The position numbers and the translations under genes are program-made. The notes under the pieces were generated by a model. It was given only the letters and a program-made list of their open reading frames with translations. It did no database searches and had not been told where the DNA came from. Of a DNA stretch of 64,000 nucleotides, positions 17,205 through 25,850 are shown in pieces. Every line of letters starts with the position of its first letter. Within the stretch, counting starts at the first letter, position 1. Source of the stretch: Comamonadaceae bacterium (lineage in GTDB: Bacteria; Pseudomonadota; Gammaproteobacteria; Burkholderiales; Burkholderiaceae_C); contig JAAFIY010000006.1 of assembly GCA_013297985.1 (NCBI GenBank), forward strand, positions 1-64,000, in the 5' to 3' direction.

Positions 17205-18995
17205 TTACTTTTGCGCGTCTTGCTTGATGGCGTCCAGCAGGCCACGCATCGGGTCTTCTTTGCCGCCAGTGGCGCCTTCGGTGCTGCCCGGGGTGGGTGT
17301 GTTTTGCAGTGCGTCGCGGCCGGTCTGGATGTTTTGCAGCGCGGCGTCGGCGTCGATCTTGGGCGCGTCAGCATCCAGGCCGTCTGACACCAAGCCGGGG
17401 AAGGCAATCACCGCGGCCACCATCACCAACTGCAAGATGATGAAGGCAATCGAGCCCTTGTAAATCTGCGCCGTGGTGACGGCGGGGATTCGCTCATTGG
17501 TGATGCGGTCGTTGTAGTCGGCCTTGGGCGCCACGCTGCGCAGGTAGAACAGCGCAAAACCAAAGGGCGGTGTCAGAAAGGACGTCTGCAGGTTCATGGC
17601 AATGATCACGCCGAACCAGATCATGACTTGGTCTACTGGCACGCCGGGCAGCAATTCGGGCAGGATTTTCTCGGCCACTGGCGCCAGCATCGGAATCACG
17701 ATAAAGGCGATTTCAAAGAAGTCGATGAACATGCCCAAGATGAACACCAAGATGTTCACCACAATCAAAAAGCCCATCGCACCGCCGGGCAGGGCGTCAA
17801 ACAGGTGCTCTACCCACACGTGGCCGTCAGCGGCGTTAAAGGTGAAGCTGAACACGGTGGAGCCCACCAAGATGAACAGCACAAAGGTGGCTAGCCGCGC
17901 GGTGTTATCCAGCGCCTGGCGCATGAGCTTGAAGCCCAGGCGGCGGCGAGCCACCGCCATGATCAGCGCACCCAGGGCGCCCATGGCGCCGCCTTCGGTG
18001 GGCGTGGCCACGCCCAAGAAAATGGTGCCCAGCACCAAGAAGATCAGCACCAGCGGCGGAATCAGCACAAAGGTAAAGCGCTCGGCCAGCTTGGACAGCA
18101 GGCCCATCTTGGTGACGCTGTTCAGGATGGCCAGACCCAAGGCCACAAACGACGAGATGGTCAGCGACATGATCAGGACTTCGTCGCCCGGTGCGGGCCG
18201 GTCGCCACGCCCCACCAGTGGGTTGATGACGCCCTGGTGCACCATGCTCCAGGCATACCCCGCTGCGCCGCAGATCAGCAACAGCACCAGCAGCGACTTG
18301 TGACCCGACGCGCCGTTATCTTCCCGGTAAATGCGGGCTTCTGGGGGCAGCGCGGGCACCCAAGAGGGCTTGACGAAGGCCACCACGGCAATAAAGGCCA
18401 GGTACAGGCCCACCAACAGCAAGCCCGGGATCAGCGCCCCGGCATACATGTCGCCCACCGAGCGACCGAGTTGGTCGGCCAGCACGATCAGCACCAAGCT
18501 GGGTGGGATGGCCTGCGCCAGCGTGCCGCTGGCGGTGATGGTGCCGGTGGCAATGGTGCGGTTGTAGCCATAGCGCAGCATGATGGGCAGCGAAATCAGG
18601 CCCATGCTGATCACGGCTGCGGCCACCACGCCGGTGGTGGCGGCCAACAAGGCGCCCACCAAAATCACCGCCACCGCCAGGCCCCCGCGCAGCGGGCCAA
18701 ACACTTGGCCTACGGTTTCCAACAGGTCTTCGGCCATCCCGGATCGCTCCAAGATGATCCCCATGAAGGTAAAGAAGGGAATGGCCAGCAGCGTGTCGTT
18801 TTGCATGATGCCAAACACGCGCAAAGGCAGCGCCTGAAACATGTTGGGCGGGAACAGACCGGCTTCGATGCCGATAAAGCCGAACATCAGTCCGGTGGCG
18901 GCCAGCCCAAAAGCGACTGGAATGCCAGTGAGCAAGAAAAACAGCAGCCCCGCAAACATGAGCGGGACAAAGTTGGCAGTGATGAATTCGGTCAT
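17205..18995 (-). CDS. TRAP transporter large permease (DctM/FcbT3 class)
   Basis: 596 aa, longer than DctM of E. coli type (about 430 aa), as in the COG4664 class. About 12-14 membrane helices; signatures are FFTFMGIILERSGMAEDLLETVGQ and VAAAVISMGLISLPIMLRYGYN, then an extra central segment (about residues 205-300) and LGMFIDFFEIAFIVIPMLAPV. The last 60 residues are an Asp/Ala/Gly-rich soluble tail (DADAPKIDADAALQNI). It uses the sodium gradient to import the solute delivered by the binding protein. The small subunit gene is 70 bp upstream on the same strand. Confidence 0.92.
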   Translation of the reverse strand: MTEFITANFVPLMFAGLLFFLLTGIPVAFGLAATGLMFGFIGIEAGLFPPNMFQALPLRVFGIMQNDTLLAIPFFTFMGIILERSGMAEDLLETVGQVFGPLRGGLAVAVILVGALLAATTGVVAAAVISMGLISLPIMLRYGYNRTIATGTITASGTLAQAIPPSLVLIVLADQLGRSVGDMYAGALIPGLLLVGLYLAFIAVVAFVKPSWVPALPPEARIYREDNGASGHKSLLVLLLICGAAGYAWSMVHQGVINPLVGRGDRPAPGDEVLIMSLTISSFVALGLAILNSVTKMGLLSKLAERFTFVLIPPLVLIFLVLGTIFLGVATPTEGGAMGALGALIMAVARRRLGFKLMRQALDNTARLATFVLFILVGSTVFSFTFNAADGHVWVEHLFDALPGGAMGFLIVVNILVFILGMFIDFFEIAFIVIPMLAPVAEKILPELLPGVPVDQVMIWFGVIIAMNLQTSFLTPPFGFALFYLRSVAPKADYNDRITNERIPAVTTAQIYKGSIAFIILQLVMVAAVIAFPGLVSDGLDADAPKIDADAALQNIQTGRDALQNTPTPGSTEGATGGKEDPMRGLLDAIKQDAQK

Positions 18996-19065
18996 GGCGA
19001 AAGGCTTGGGACTAAATCGGGGGCAGGGCGCGGGGGCGGGCGGATGCGAACAGATCCGGGTGGCG

Positions 19066-19692
19066 CTAGCGCGCGGGGCTGGCGGCAGCGGCCTTTAGAG
19101 CGGCGTCGCGGGCGGCGGCTTCTTCGGCCACTTGGGTGGCCAGCGCCAGCTCATCGACCTTTTCGCTGTCGGGCGTGAAGGGCTCGGGCAGCAGGCCCTT
19201 GAGGTAGGCCACGCGCTTGATGAGCTCAGACAAGGCCTGCGCGGCCAAAATCGAAAAACCCACGGGAATCAGCAGCAGCACCGGCCAGCGAATCAAGCCA
19301 CCTGCGTTTTGGCTGACTTCGCCGCTGACCCATGCGCGGGAGAACACCGGCCAGCTCAGGTTAATGAGGATCAGCGCCAACGGGATGGTGAAGATCACCA
19401 GCCCCAAGATATCGATGATGGCGTTGGTGCGCGTCGACAGGCGCGAAGAGATGAAGTCAATGCGCACATGGGCGTTTTTCAGCAGCACATAGCCCACGCC
19501 CAGCATGAACACGCCAGCAAACAAATACCACTGGATTTCGAGCATGGCGTTAGAGCCAATGTTGAAGGCCTTGCGCACAATGGCGTTGCCTGCGCTGATG
19601 AGCACAGCGGCCAACACCAGCCACATGGTGAGGCGCCCAATCCATTCGTTGGTTCGATCAATCAGGCGGGACAGTGACAGCAAAGCACCCAT
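19066..19692 (-). CDS. TRAP transporter small permease (DctQ/FcbT2 class)
   Basis: 208 aa from ATG 19692, chosen because GGAG lies nine bases upstream (the 13-residue longer form lacks this). Four membrane helices: WIGRLTMWLVLAAVLISAGNAIVRK, EIQWYLFAGVFMLGVGYVLL, IIDILGLVIFTIPLALILIN-like and LLLIPVGFSILAAQALSE; NAHVRIDFIS is the conserved loop. The C-terminal 40 residues are charged/Ala-rich. It pairs with DctM; the binding protein is encoded on the opposite strand beyond two terminators, so expression is set independently. Confidence 0.9.
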   Translation of the reverse strand: MGALLSLSRLIDRTNEWIGRLTMWLVLAAVLISAGNAIVRKAFNIGSNAMLEIQWYLFAGVFMLGVGYVLLKNAHVRIDFISSRLSTRTNAIIDILGLVIFTIPLALILINLSWPVFSRAWVSGEVSQNAGGLIRWPVLLLIPVGFSILAAQALSELIKRVAYLKGLLPEPFTPDSEKVDELALATQVAEEAAARDAALKAAAASPAR

Positions 19693-19764
19693 GGCGACTC
19701 CGAAACAAACTGCGTAAAGCGAAGCAGACAATTATCCTGCTCTGGCATGGGGTTACTTGTCGGT

Positions 19765-19795
19765 GTTTTTCATAGGGCGTTGAGAGTTTTTCATA
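19765..19795. promoter_or_regulatory. Direct repeat TATGAAAAAC x2, 21-bp period (possible operator)
   Basis: GTTTTTCATA occurs at 19765-19774 and again at 19786-19795 on the plus strand. The 21-bp period places both copies on one face of the helix. It lies about 75 bp upstream of the DctQ start and 60 bp upstream of the SUMF1-family gene, so it could control either. Confidence 0.4.
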
Positions 19796-19853
19796 TGGCA
19801 AAAAAAGAAACCTGTAAGCCTGATCCGCTAGCGGCGGGCTGGCTGGCGCGGGA

Positions 19854-21209
19854 GTGCACCGTTTGACCTTGCAAGTTCATGACCCCAGCGGCCTCGCACA
19901 CGGCGGCGTGGATTGGCTGTCACTGGCCCTGATCGACGCGCGCAACCACACGCTGGCTTTGCTAGACGCGGTATTGACCGCTCACGCGCAGCGCAACGCC
20001 GCTCCCGCCCAGACACCCCCGGCCGCCCCTGAGCAAAGTGCCAATACGCGGGCTGCTGGGGCTGGGCTGGCCCCGCACGCGCTGCATGCCGAGCACGCAC
20101 TATGGCAAGCCGGGCGGCTGGGCTGGTGGGCCGAGCGCTGGATTGCGCGCAACACGCAGCGCGCGCTGGGGGCGGCGGGGCCCTCGCATCCCACCCGCTT
20201 GGCCTCGGTGGAGCCGCAAGCCGATGCCTGGTGGCAGTTGGCGCCCCTGCCGGTGTCGGGCGAATCCGCGCCGTCGTGGGGCGGCGGGCCGGCACCAGAT
20301 GCAGCCCACATCAAGGCCTATTTGCTCGACACCCTGGAAACCACCTTGGCCTTGCTAGAGAAGGTGGCCGATGGCGATGTGGCGGGCTTGTACTTCTTTC
20401 GCCAAGCCTTGGCGCGGGAAGACGAAGCCGCCTATGCCTTGTGGTGCCACGCGCAGCACGCGGGATTGCCGCTAGACGCGCCCGAAGCGCAAGCGCTACA
20501 GACTCGCAGCCTGGCGCGGGTGAATGTGGCCGCGCGCCGTGTAAGCGTGGGCGAGAGCCTGCCCACTGCGGACCTGGCCGCTGGTGGCTACGCCGCAAGC
20601 ACTTTCGCCTGCGATTTGGCACAACCTGCGCACCCTGTGGCACTGCCCGACTTTGATATTGATGCCCAACCCGTGTCCTGGGGCGCGTTTGCCGAGTTTG
20701 TGGCCGATGGGGGCTACGACGAACCGCGCTGGTGGTCGCAAGACGGCTGGCGCTGGCTGCAACTGGGGAGCGCCCATGTGCGTCGTGTGCCCGCGCATGT
20801 GGAGCAAATGGCGCGTGGCGCGGTGGTGCTGCACCGCTTTGGTCGCACGGTGCGGGTGCCCGCCCAAGCCGCAGCCTGTCACCTGAGCGCCTTTGAGGCG
20901 CAAGCCTGGTGCAACTGGGCGGGCCGCTACCTGCCTACTGAAGCCCAATGGGAACATGCCGCCCGCAGCGCCACCGCCTCTGGTTTTGTCTGGGGCCAGG
21001 TGGTGGAATGGACGGCCGACCGCCTGCACCCCTACCCGAACGCGCCCGTGGCGCCGTGGCGCAGCGACGACCCCGTGCCCTGGGGTCAGGCCCTGGCGCT
21101 GCGCGGCCAGTCATGGGCCCATTCGCTGCGTTTGCGCCAGCCGTCGTGGCGCCGCTGGGCGCTGGCGGGCGACACCCAGGGCTTCACGGGATTTCGCTCG
21201 TGCGGCTAG
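19854..21209 (+). CDS. EgtB/SenA-like (SUMF1-family) protein lacking iron ligands
   Basis: 451 aa from GTG 19854; upstream in-frame stops rule out a longer form. The architecture is that of EgtB/SenA sulfoxide or selenoneine synthases: an N-terminal DinB-like helical domain (about residues 20-215), then a formylglycine-enzyme-like domain (about 235-450) with DFDIDAQPVSWGAFAEFV, RYLPTEAQWEHAAR and the closing TGFRS. The expected iron-binding histidines are not seen: LWQAGRLGWWAERWIARN has Arg where family members have Gly-His, and AREDEAAY stands where HEDxHxE is expected. It may be a pseudoenzyme. No SenB/SenC or EgtD gene is adjacent. A 23-codon ORF (19795-19866) overlaps its start. Confidence 0.7.
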   Translation: MHRLTLQVHDPSGLAHGGVDWLSLALIDARNHTLALLDAVLTAHAQRNAAPAQTPPAAPEQSANTRAAGAGLAPHALHAEHALWQAGRLGWWAERWIARNTQRALGAAGPSHPTRLASVEPQADAWWQLAPLPVSGESAPSWGGGPAPDAAHIKAYLLDTLETTLALLEKVADGDVAGLYFFRQALAREDEAAYALWCHAQHAGLPLDAPEAQALQTRSLARVNVAARRVSVGESLPTADLAAGGYAASTFACDLAQPAHPVALPDFDIDAQPVSWGAFAEFVADGGYDEPRWWSQDGWRWLQLGSAHVRRVPAHVEQMARGAVVLHRFGRTVRVPAQAAACHLSAFEAQAWCNWAGRYLPTEAQWEHAARSATASGFVWGQVVEWTADRLHPYPNAPVAPWRSDDPVPWGQALALRGQSWAHSLRLRQPSWRRWALAGDTQGFTGFRSCG

Positions 21210-21234
21210 GTCGTGAAGGCGCCGACCGCCAAGC

Positions 21235-21298
21235 CATTTGCTATTTGTTTGATAGCTGCTTAGGCTGATTTCAAAAGCGCGAAAGCCCTATTTGGCTT
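21235..21298 (+). repeat. Hairpin repeat, copy 4 (between convergent genes)
   Basis: TTGCTATTTGTTTGATAGC is the first hairpin, followed by TGCTTAGGCTG and AAAGCGCGAAAGCCC. It starts 26 bp after the SUMF1-family stop and ends 6 bp before the stop of the opposing EAL gene. Confidence 0.8.
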
Positions 21299-21303
21299 GT
21301 GGG

Positions 21304-23361
21304 CTACTGTTCCAGAGACAAGCGCCGGTCTTCCCGCACCCACTGGGCAAAGGTCGGCGCGTCAAGCGGCTGACTAAACAGGTAGCCCTGCAGATGGTCG
21401 CATCCGAGTTCGCGCAAAAACGCCATCTGCTCGACAGATTCCACCCCTTCGGCCACCAGTTCTTGGCGCAATTGCTTGGCCATGGTGACGATGGCGCGCG
21501 CAATGGCGCAGTCGTGTTCGCCTTTGGGGATGCCCACCACAAAGCTGCGGTCGATCTTGAGGGTGTTGATCGGAAAGCGCTTGAGGTAAGCCAGGCTGCT
21601 GTAGCCGGTGCCAAAGTCGTCCAGCGCAATGCCAATGCCATGGGCCACCAGGTCATTCATGATGGGGATGACCACATCGTGGCCACGCACCATCAGGCTT
21701 TCGGTGATCTCCACCGACAGCGCCTGCGGGCTCAAGCCCTGGCGCGCCAAGGCGGCGCTGACACGCCCCGGCAAGCCCGCGTCAAACTGGCGGGCTGACA
21801 CATTGATGGCAATGGGTGGCGGCGTGAGGCCCTCGTCCATCCACTGCCGAATCTGCCGTGCCGCCTCTTCCAGCACCCACTGGCCCAAATCGAGAATCAG
21901 GCCACTTTCTTCAGCCACCGGCACAAACTCGGCGGGGGCAATGTGGCCCCGCTCGGGGTGAACCCAGCGCAGCAGCGCTTCTGCGCCGCTGATGCGCCCG
22001 CTGCGCAGGCTGGCCTTGGGCTGGTACACCAGGGTGAGCCCTTGGTTAGCCAGCGCGTGGCGCAAGCCGCTTTCAATGCTCAGGGTCTGGCTGACCCGAT
22101 GGTTCATCTCGGGGTTAAAAAACAAGAACGGTGCACCTGTGCTGTCAGCGCGCAATCGGGCCAGTTCTGCGTGGCGCAGCAAGTGCGTGGCCTCGGCACC
22201 GTCGTCGGGGAACAGTGCCACACCCAGGCGCGGCTGCAGGCGCACGCTGTGGCCCAACACCTCGATGGCATCGCTTAAGGCCGCTTCAATCTTGTGGGCC
22301 ACGCGGGCGGCCTCTTCGCGCCGGGTCATGCCCGGCAAGATCAGGCCCAGGCGGTCGCCGCGCAAGCGAGCCAGGGTGTCTTCGTCACGAATGGTGGCGC
22401 GCAGCCGGTGTGCCACTTGACGCATCAGCTCGTCGGCGGCTTCGTCGCCCATGCCTTCTCGGAATGCGGTGACGCGGTCTAGCCCCAACAGCAGCAGCGC
22501 GCCTTGCAGTTTGCGGCGCAGCACGCTGGCGCACTGTTGGCTGAGCAACTGCATGAACAGCGCGTCGTTGGGCAAGCCGGTGAGCTCGTCAAAGTGGCGC
22601 AGGCGATCAATGCGCTTTTCGTAGTCCTTGGCTTCTGAAATATCGGAAAAGATCGAAAACGCGTGGGTGACCTGGCCCTCGTCGTCCCGAACAGTGCCGA
22701 TGGTGACGCTTTGCGGAAAGAAAGTACCGTCGCGCCGCTTGCCAATGATTTCGCCCGACCACGGGCCCTGCCCCGACATGGCGGCACGCACCTGGGCGCG
22801 AAAGTCTTCGTCGTGCTGCCCCGAGCGCAGCAAATCAGGCGTGCGGCCAATCGCCTCATGCGCCCGGTAGCCGGTGATGCGGCAAAACGAGCGGTTCACA
22901 TAAACAATGCGCTCATTGCCATCCACGATCAGGATGCCTTGCTCGCTGCTTTCCACAATGCGCGCCTGCAAGCGATGCAGCTGGCCGGTGGTGAGTGGCT
23001 TGACCAGGTTGGCAAAGCGCGCCACCAGGCTTTCGGGCATGCCATCGTCGCCACGCTCCACGTCCATGGCCAAGCCAATGCGGATGACATCGCCGGTTTT
23101 GGTGCGACGTTGCACTTCAATGAAAGGCGCGCCGTCACCCAAATGCAGTTCGGGCATGCCCAGGTCGGCGTCGCTGCCATCGTCACCGTCGGCGCCAGTC
23201 GGCGCCAAAAACAAAATGTTCTGGCCCACCGCTTCGTTGGTGCTGTAGCCAAAGACCGCCTGGGCCGATTCATTCCAGTGCGTGATAAAGCCACCCAAAT
23301 CCATGCGCACCTCGGCCATGGGGAGTTGTGACTCCATCAGGTCGGCTATGGGTGAATTCAT
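21304..23361 (-). CDS. PAS-PAS-GGDEF-EAL protein, probable c-di-GMP phosphodiesterase
   Basis: 685 aa from ATG 23361. Two PAS domains (about residues 10-120 and 125-245; GNERIVYVNRSFCRITGY is in the second), a GGDEF domain (about 255-415) and an EAL domain (about 430-680). The GGDEF signature is degenerate (RGDRL, about 334-338), so no cyclase activity is expected. The EAL side is intact: GAEALLRW (461-463), NVSARQF, VEITESL, ALDDFGTGYSSLAYLKR and KIDRSFV. It probably degrades c-di-GMP in response to a PAS-sensed signal. The HDOD gene ends 36 bp upstream on the same strand, suggesting one unit. Confidence 0.88.
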   Translation of the reverse strand: MNSPIADLMESQLPMAEVRMDLGGFITHWNESAQAVFGYSTNEAVGQNILFLAPTGADGDDGSDADLGMPELHLGDGAPFIEVQRRTKTGDVIRIGLAMDVERGDDGMPESLVARFANLVKPLTTGQLHRLQARIVESSEQGILIVDGNERIVYVNRSFCRITGYRAHEAIGRTPDLLRSGQHDEDFRAQVRAAMSGQGPWSGEIIGKRRDGTFFPQSVTIGTVRDDEGQVTHAFSIFSDISEAKDYEKRIDRLRHFDELTGLPNDALFMQLLSQQCASVLRRKLQGALLLLGLDRVTAFREGMGDEAADELMRQVAHRLRATIRDEDTLARLRGDRLGLILPGMTRREEAARVAHKIEAALSDAIEVLGHSVRLQPRLGVALFPDDGAEATHLLRHAELARLRADSTGAPFLFFNPEMNHRVSQTLSIESGLRHALANQGLTLVYQPKASLRSGRISGAEALLRWVHPERGHIAPAEFVPVAEESGLILDLGQWVLEEAARQIRQWMDEGLTPPPIAINVSARQFDAGLPGRVSAALARQGLSPQALSVEITESLMVRGHDVVIPIMNDLVAHGIGIALDDFGTGYSSLAYLKRFPINTLKIDRSFVVGIPKGEHDCAIARAIVTMAKQLRQELVAEGVESVEQMAFLRELGCDHLQGYLFSQPLDAPTFAQWVREDRRLSLEQ

Positions 23362-23397
23362 GGGTGGCGGGGGCGGGTGTGGCAATGCGTTGGTCGT

Positions 23398-24414
23398 TCA
23401 GGTGCGGGGCAGGGCGCCTGGCACCCAAGCCAGTGCGTCCAGCGCCACTTGCTGCACCACTGCGCCGGTGAGTTCAAGTGTTTGCGCGCAGGTCTGGGCG
23501 GCGCTGGCTTCAAAGTGTTCTAGGGCTCGCGCCAACTGCAAGGCGTGCCCCAAGTCTCCGGTGCCTTGCAACACCGCCTGAGCGACTGGCTCGGGCAGCG
23601 CAAGTGGCTTCAGCACATCGGGCAGCGCCATGCCGAACAGCACGCCCAGCCATGACAACATTCCCACCATGAAGGCTTGGTCTTGAACGGCCCGGTCGCG
23701 ACCGGTGGCCTGCATGAGCTGCTCGAGCATGCGGCCGCGCCAAGCCGCACGCGCCAGCAGCATCGGCGCTCGGGCATCGGCAGGCCCCGACACAAACACC
23801 ACCAGATGGACCCAGCGCTTGAGCTGCTGGCGGCCAATCAACATCACCGCTTGGCCGATGCTGGACACCTCGCGCCCGCCCGCAAAGGCAGCCGAATTCA
23901 CCAGACGCAGCAATTGGTAGGTGAGGCCCGCATCACGGCGCAGAAGGTCTTCGATGTCGCGCACTTCGGCGTCTGCGTTCACCAACCGCAGCAGCTGCAG
24001 CGCCAAGCTGCGCGCAGCCGCTTGGGCGGCATTGGGTTTGCTGGGCGCCGCTTCGGCCCAGCGCCCGCTCACAAACCGAGTGCCCGCAGGCAGCGGCGTG
24101 GCCAGCGACTCAGCCTTAAAGACCATGCCGGGCCCTGTGGGCAAGACACCTGCGCTGGTCCAAGCCTGCGCCACGGCGGCAGCAGCCACCGGCCCCGCAG
24201 CGGCCGCCAGCACTTGCGCGTCCAGATACATCGGCCAAGACGCCGCGAGTTTTTTGAACGGTTCAGACTGCGCCGCAGCCAGCGCCACGGTGGGGTCACC
24301 TGCGCTTAGGCGCAAGGCCACGGCTTGAGGCTGACCTTTGGGGGTGGCCAGAAGCTCAAACAGCATCAAGGCGGGCCAGGCGGCAGCGGCAGTCATGGAA
24401 GTCGGGTGTCCCAT
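23398..24414 (-). CDS. HDOD-domain signalling protein
   Basis: 338 aa. The C-terminal half (about residues 130-325) is an HDOD domain: NADAEVRDIEDLLRRDAGLTYQLLRLVNSAAF, SSIGQAVMLIGRQQLKRW and VGMLSWLGVLFGM. HDOD resembles HD phosphohydrolases but lacks the catalytic HD pair, and acts as a regulatory module often paired with c-di-GMP proteins. The N-terminal 120 residues look like a shrunken EAL-type region, as in YuxH-like proteins, but this is weak. It lies directly upstream of the EAL gene. Confidence 0.8.
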   Translation of the reverse strand: MGHPTSMTAAAAWPALMLFELLATPKGQPQAVALRLSAGDPTVALAAAQSEPFKKLAASWPMYLDAQVLAAAAGPVAAAAVAQAWTSAGVLPTGPGMVFKAESLATPLPAGTRFVSGRWAEAAPSKPNAAQAAARSLALQLLRLVNADAEVRDIEDLLRRDAGLTYQLLRLVNSAAFAGGREVSSIGQAVMLIGRQQLKRWVHLVVFVSGPADARAPMLLARAAWRGRMLEQLMQATGRDRAVQDQAFMVGMLSWLGVLFGMALPDVLKPLALPEPVAQAVLQGTGDLGHALQLARALEHFEASAAQTCAQTLELTGAVVQQVALDALAWVPGALPRT

Positions 24415-24489
24415 TCAGGCGAGGATCAAGCCGCTGGCAATTGCGGCCTCACGCATGGTAGTGCAAGGGCGCGTGCGCCGTGGCGTGTA

Positions 24490-25647
24490 TCAGTGCGGCG
24501 ATTCAGGTGGCGTTTTGCCCAGCACCCGGTACACCGTGGCACGGCTGATACCCAAGCTGAGCGCGGCCGCGCTGACATTGCCCCGCGCTTGCGTGACCGC
24601 TTGACGAATCCATTCGCGCTGATGGGCCTTGAGTGGCTTGGCCGTAGTCTTGGCTACCGCTGCGGATGGTGCTGCTCGTGCGGGCGCGCGGCTGTCGCGG
24701 CTGTCATCAGCGCGCAGCCGCATGCGCAGGCCTGACCACAAGACGGCTTCATGCTCGACGCCGTCTAGCAGGGCCTCCCAGGGTTCGGCCAACACCGCTG
24801 ACAAATGACTGGGTGGGCGCTCGCCGTCGCTCAAGCCCAGCATGGTGCGGGCCTGGGTGTCAGCGCCAGTGACTTGGCCATCGTCATCGACCAACAGCAG
24901 CGCTGCGGTGGCTGCATCCACGGCGCTGGCGCCCGGCCAGGCCAAGCTCACACGCCAGCGATGGGGCTGAGCCAACAGCACTTGAGCTTCCACCCGCTGG
25001 GCGGCCTGCGCCACCAGGTGGGCCAGTTCGGGGCGTTCCTGCGCGTCGATGCCGGTGACGTCCAGCATGCCCAGCAGCTCGCCGCGCGGCCCAGCCAGTG
25101 GGGCCCCTGCGCAGCTGTAGCAGCCAGCTTCGGCATAGAAGTGCTCGGTGCGATGCAGCCACACCGCTTGGCGACTGGCCAGCGCCGCCCCAATGGCGGT
25201 GGTGCCCACCCGGCGTTCAGACAAATCCAGCCCAACGCGTCCGATAGCGCGTGCGCGCGGGTCGCGGGTATCGACCGCGCCGGCCACCTGCAGCACCACG
25301 CCTTGGGCATCGGTCAGCAAGACAAAAAAGCCCAGCGGCGCCACCGCGCGGGCGGTGTCGGCCAACACGCCATGCGCGGCAGCCAGCAGGCCGCGCTGGG
25401 CCTCCAGCAGGCGCTTGCGCTCGGGGCTGCTGACACTGTCAAACACCATGCGGCTGTGCGGCTGATGGCCGACGCTCAGCGAGCGTTGCCAGGATTGCTC
25501 CAGCCAGGCCCGACCGGCAGGCAGCACATTGTGTTCACCGTGCACCAACACCCGTCGCCGCAGATGATCAATTTGATGCAAGCGGACCGCAGCCGCACCC
25601 GATGCAGACACTGAAACGGCAGGTAAGGCGGCGCGGGGGGCAGACAT
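24490..25647 (-). CDS. AcoR-like regulator (GAF, PAS-like, Fis-type HTH) without AAA+ domain
   Basis: 385 aa. The N-terminal 200 residues match the acetoin-regulator AcoR class: a helical lead (LEQSWQRSL), then a GAF domain with GFFVLLTDAQGVVLQVAG, ERRVGTTAIGAAL and CYSCAGAPL. A PAS-like segment follows (about 220-285), and a Fis-type helix-turn-helix ends the protein (GNVSAAALSLGISRATVYRVLGK). The sigma-54 AAA+ domain (GAFTGA, Walker motifs) is absent, so it cannot activate sigma-54 promoters in the classical way. It is divergent from coxS (203 bp between starts) and is the obvious candidate regulator of the cox cluster. Confidence 0.82.
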   Translation of the reverse strand: MSAPRAALPAVSVSASGAAAVRLHQIDHLRRRVLVHGEHNVLPAGRAWLEQSWQRSLSVGHQPHSRMVFDSVSSPERKRLLEAQRGLLAAAHGVLADTARAVAPLGFFVLLTDAQGVVLQVAGAVDTRDPRARAIGRVGLDLSERRVGTTAIGAALASRQAVWLHRTEHFYAEAGCYSCAGAPLAGPRGELLGMLDVTGIDAQERPELAHLVAQAAQRVEAQVLLAQPHRWRVSLAWPGASAVDAATAALLLVDDDGQVTGADTQARTMLGLSDGERPPSHLSAVLAEPWEALLDGVEHEAVLWSGLRMRLRADDSRDSRAPARAAPSAAVAKTTAKPLKAHQREWIRQAVTQARGNVSAAALSLGISRATVYRVLGKTPPESPH

Positions 25648-25850
25648 GGCAGGGTGCGGCAGGCGATGAATGGGAGCAACCCGTCACACGCGGGCTGAAA
25701 TCAGTGTCGCATTTTGAGAAATTTGTGTGTCCATGATTTGCGGCTCAGGGTATTGCCTAGGAGCTGCGGGGCGGGCTGGTCAAAAAATGCAGGCGTCCTC
25801 GCAAGGCCCCTTGCGATGCGCAGCTCTAAAACCTAAGGAGACCACCCATC

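Noticed and set aside
19795-19866. 23-codon ORF overlapping the start of the EgtB/SenA-like gene
   Set aside because: Could couple translation to the GTG start, but there is no evidence that it is made; not counted as a gene.
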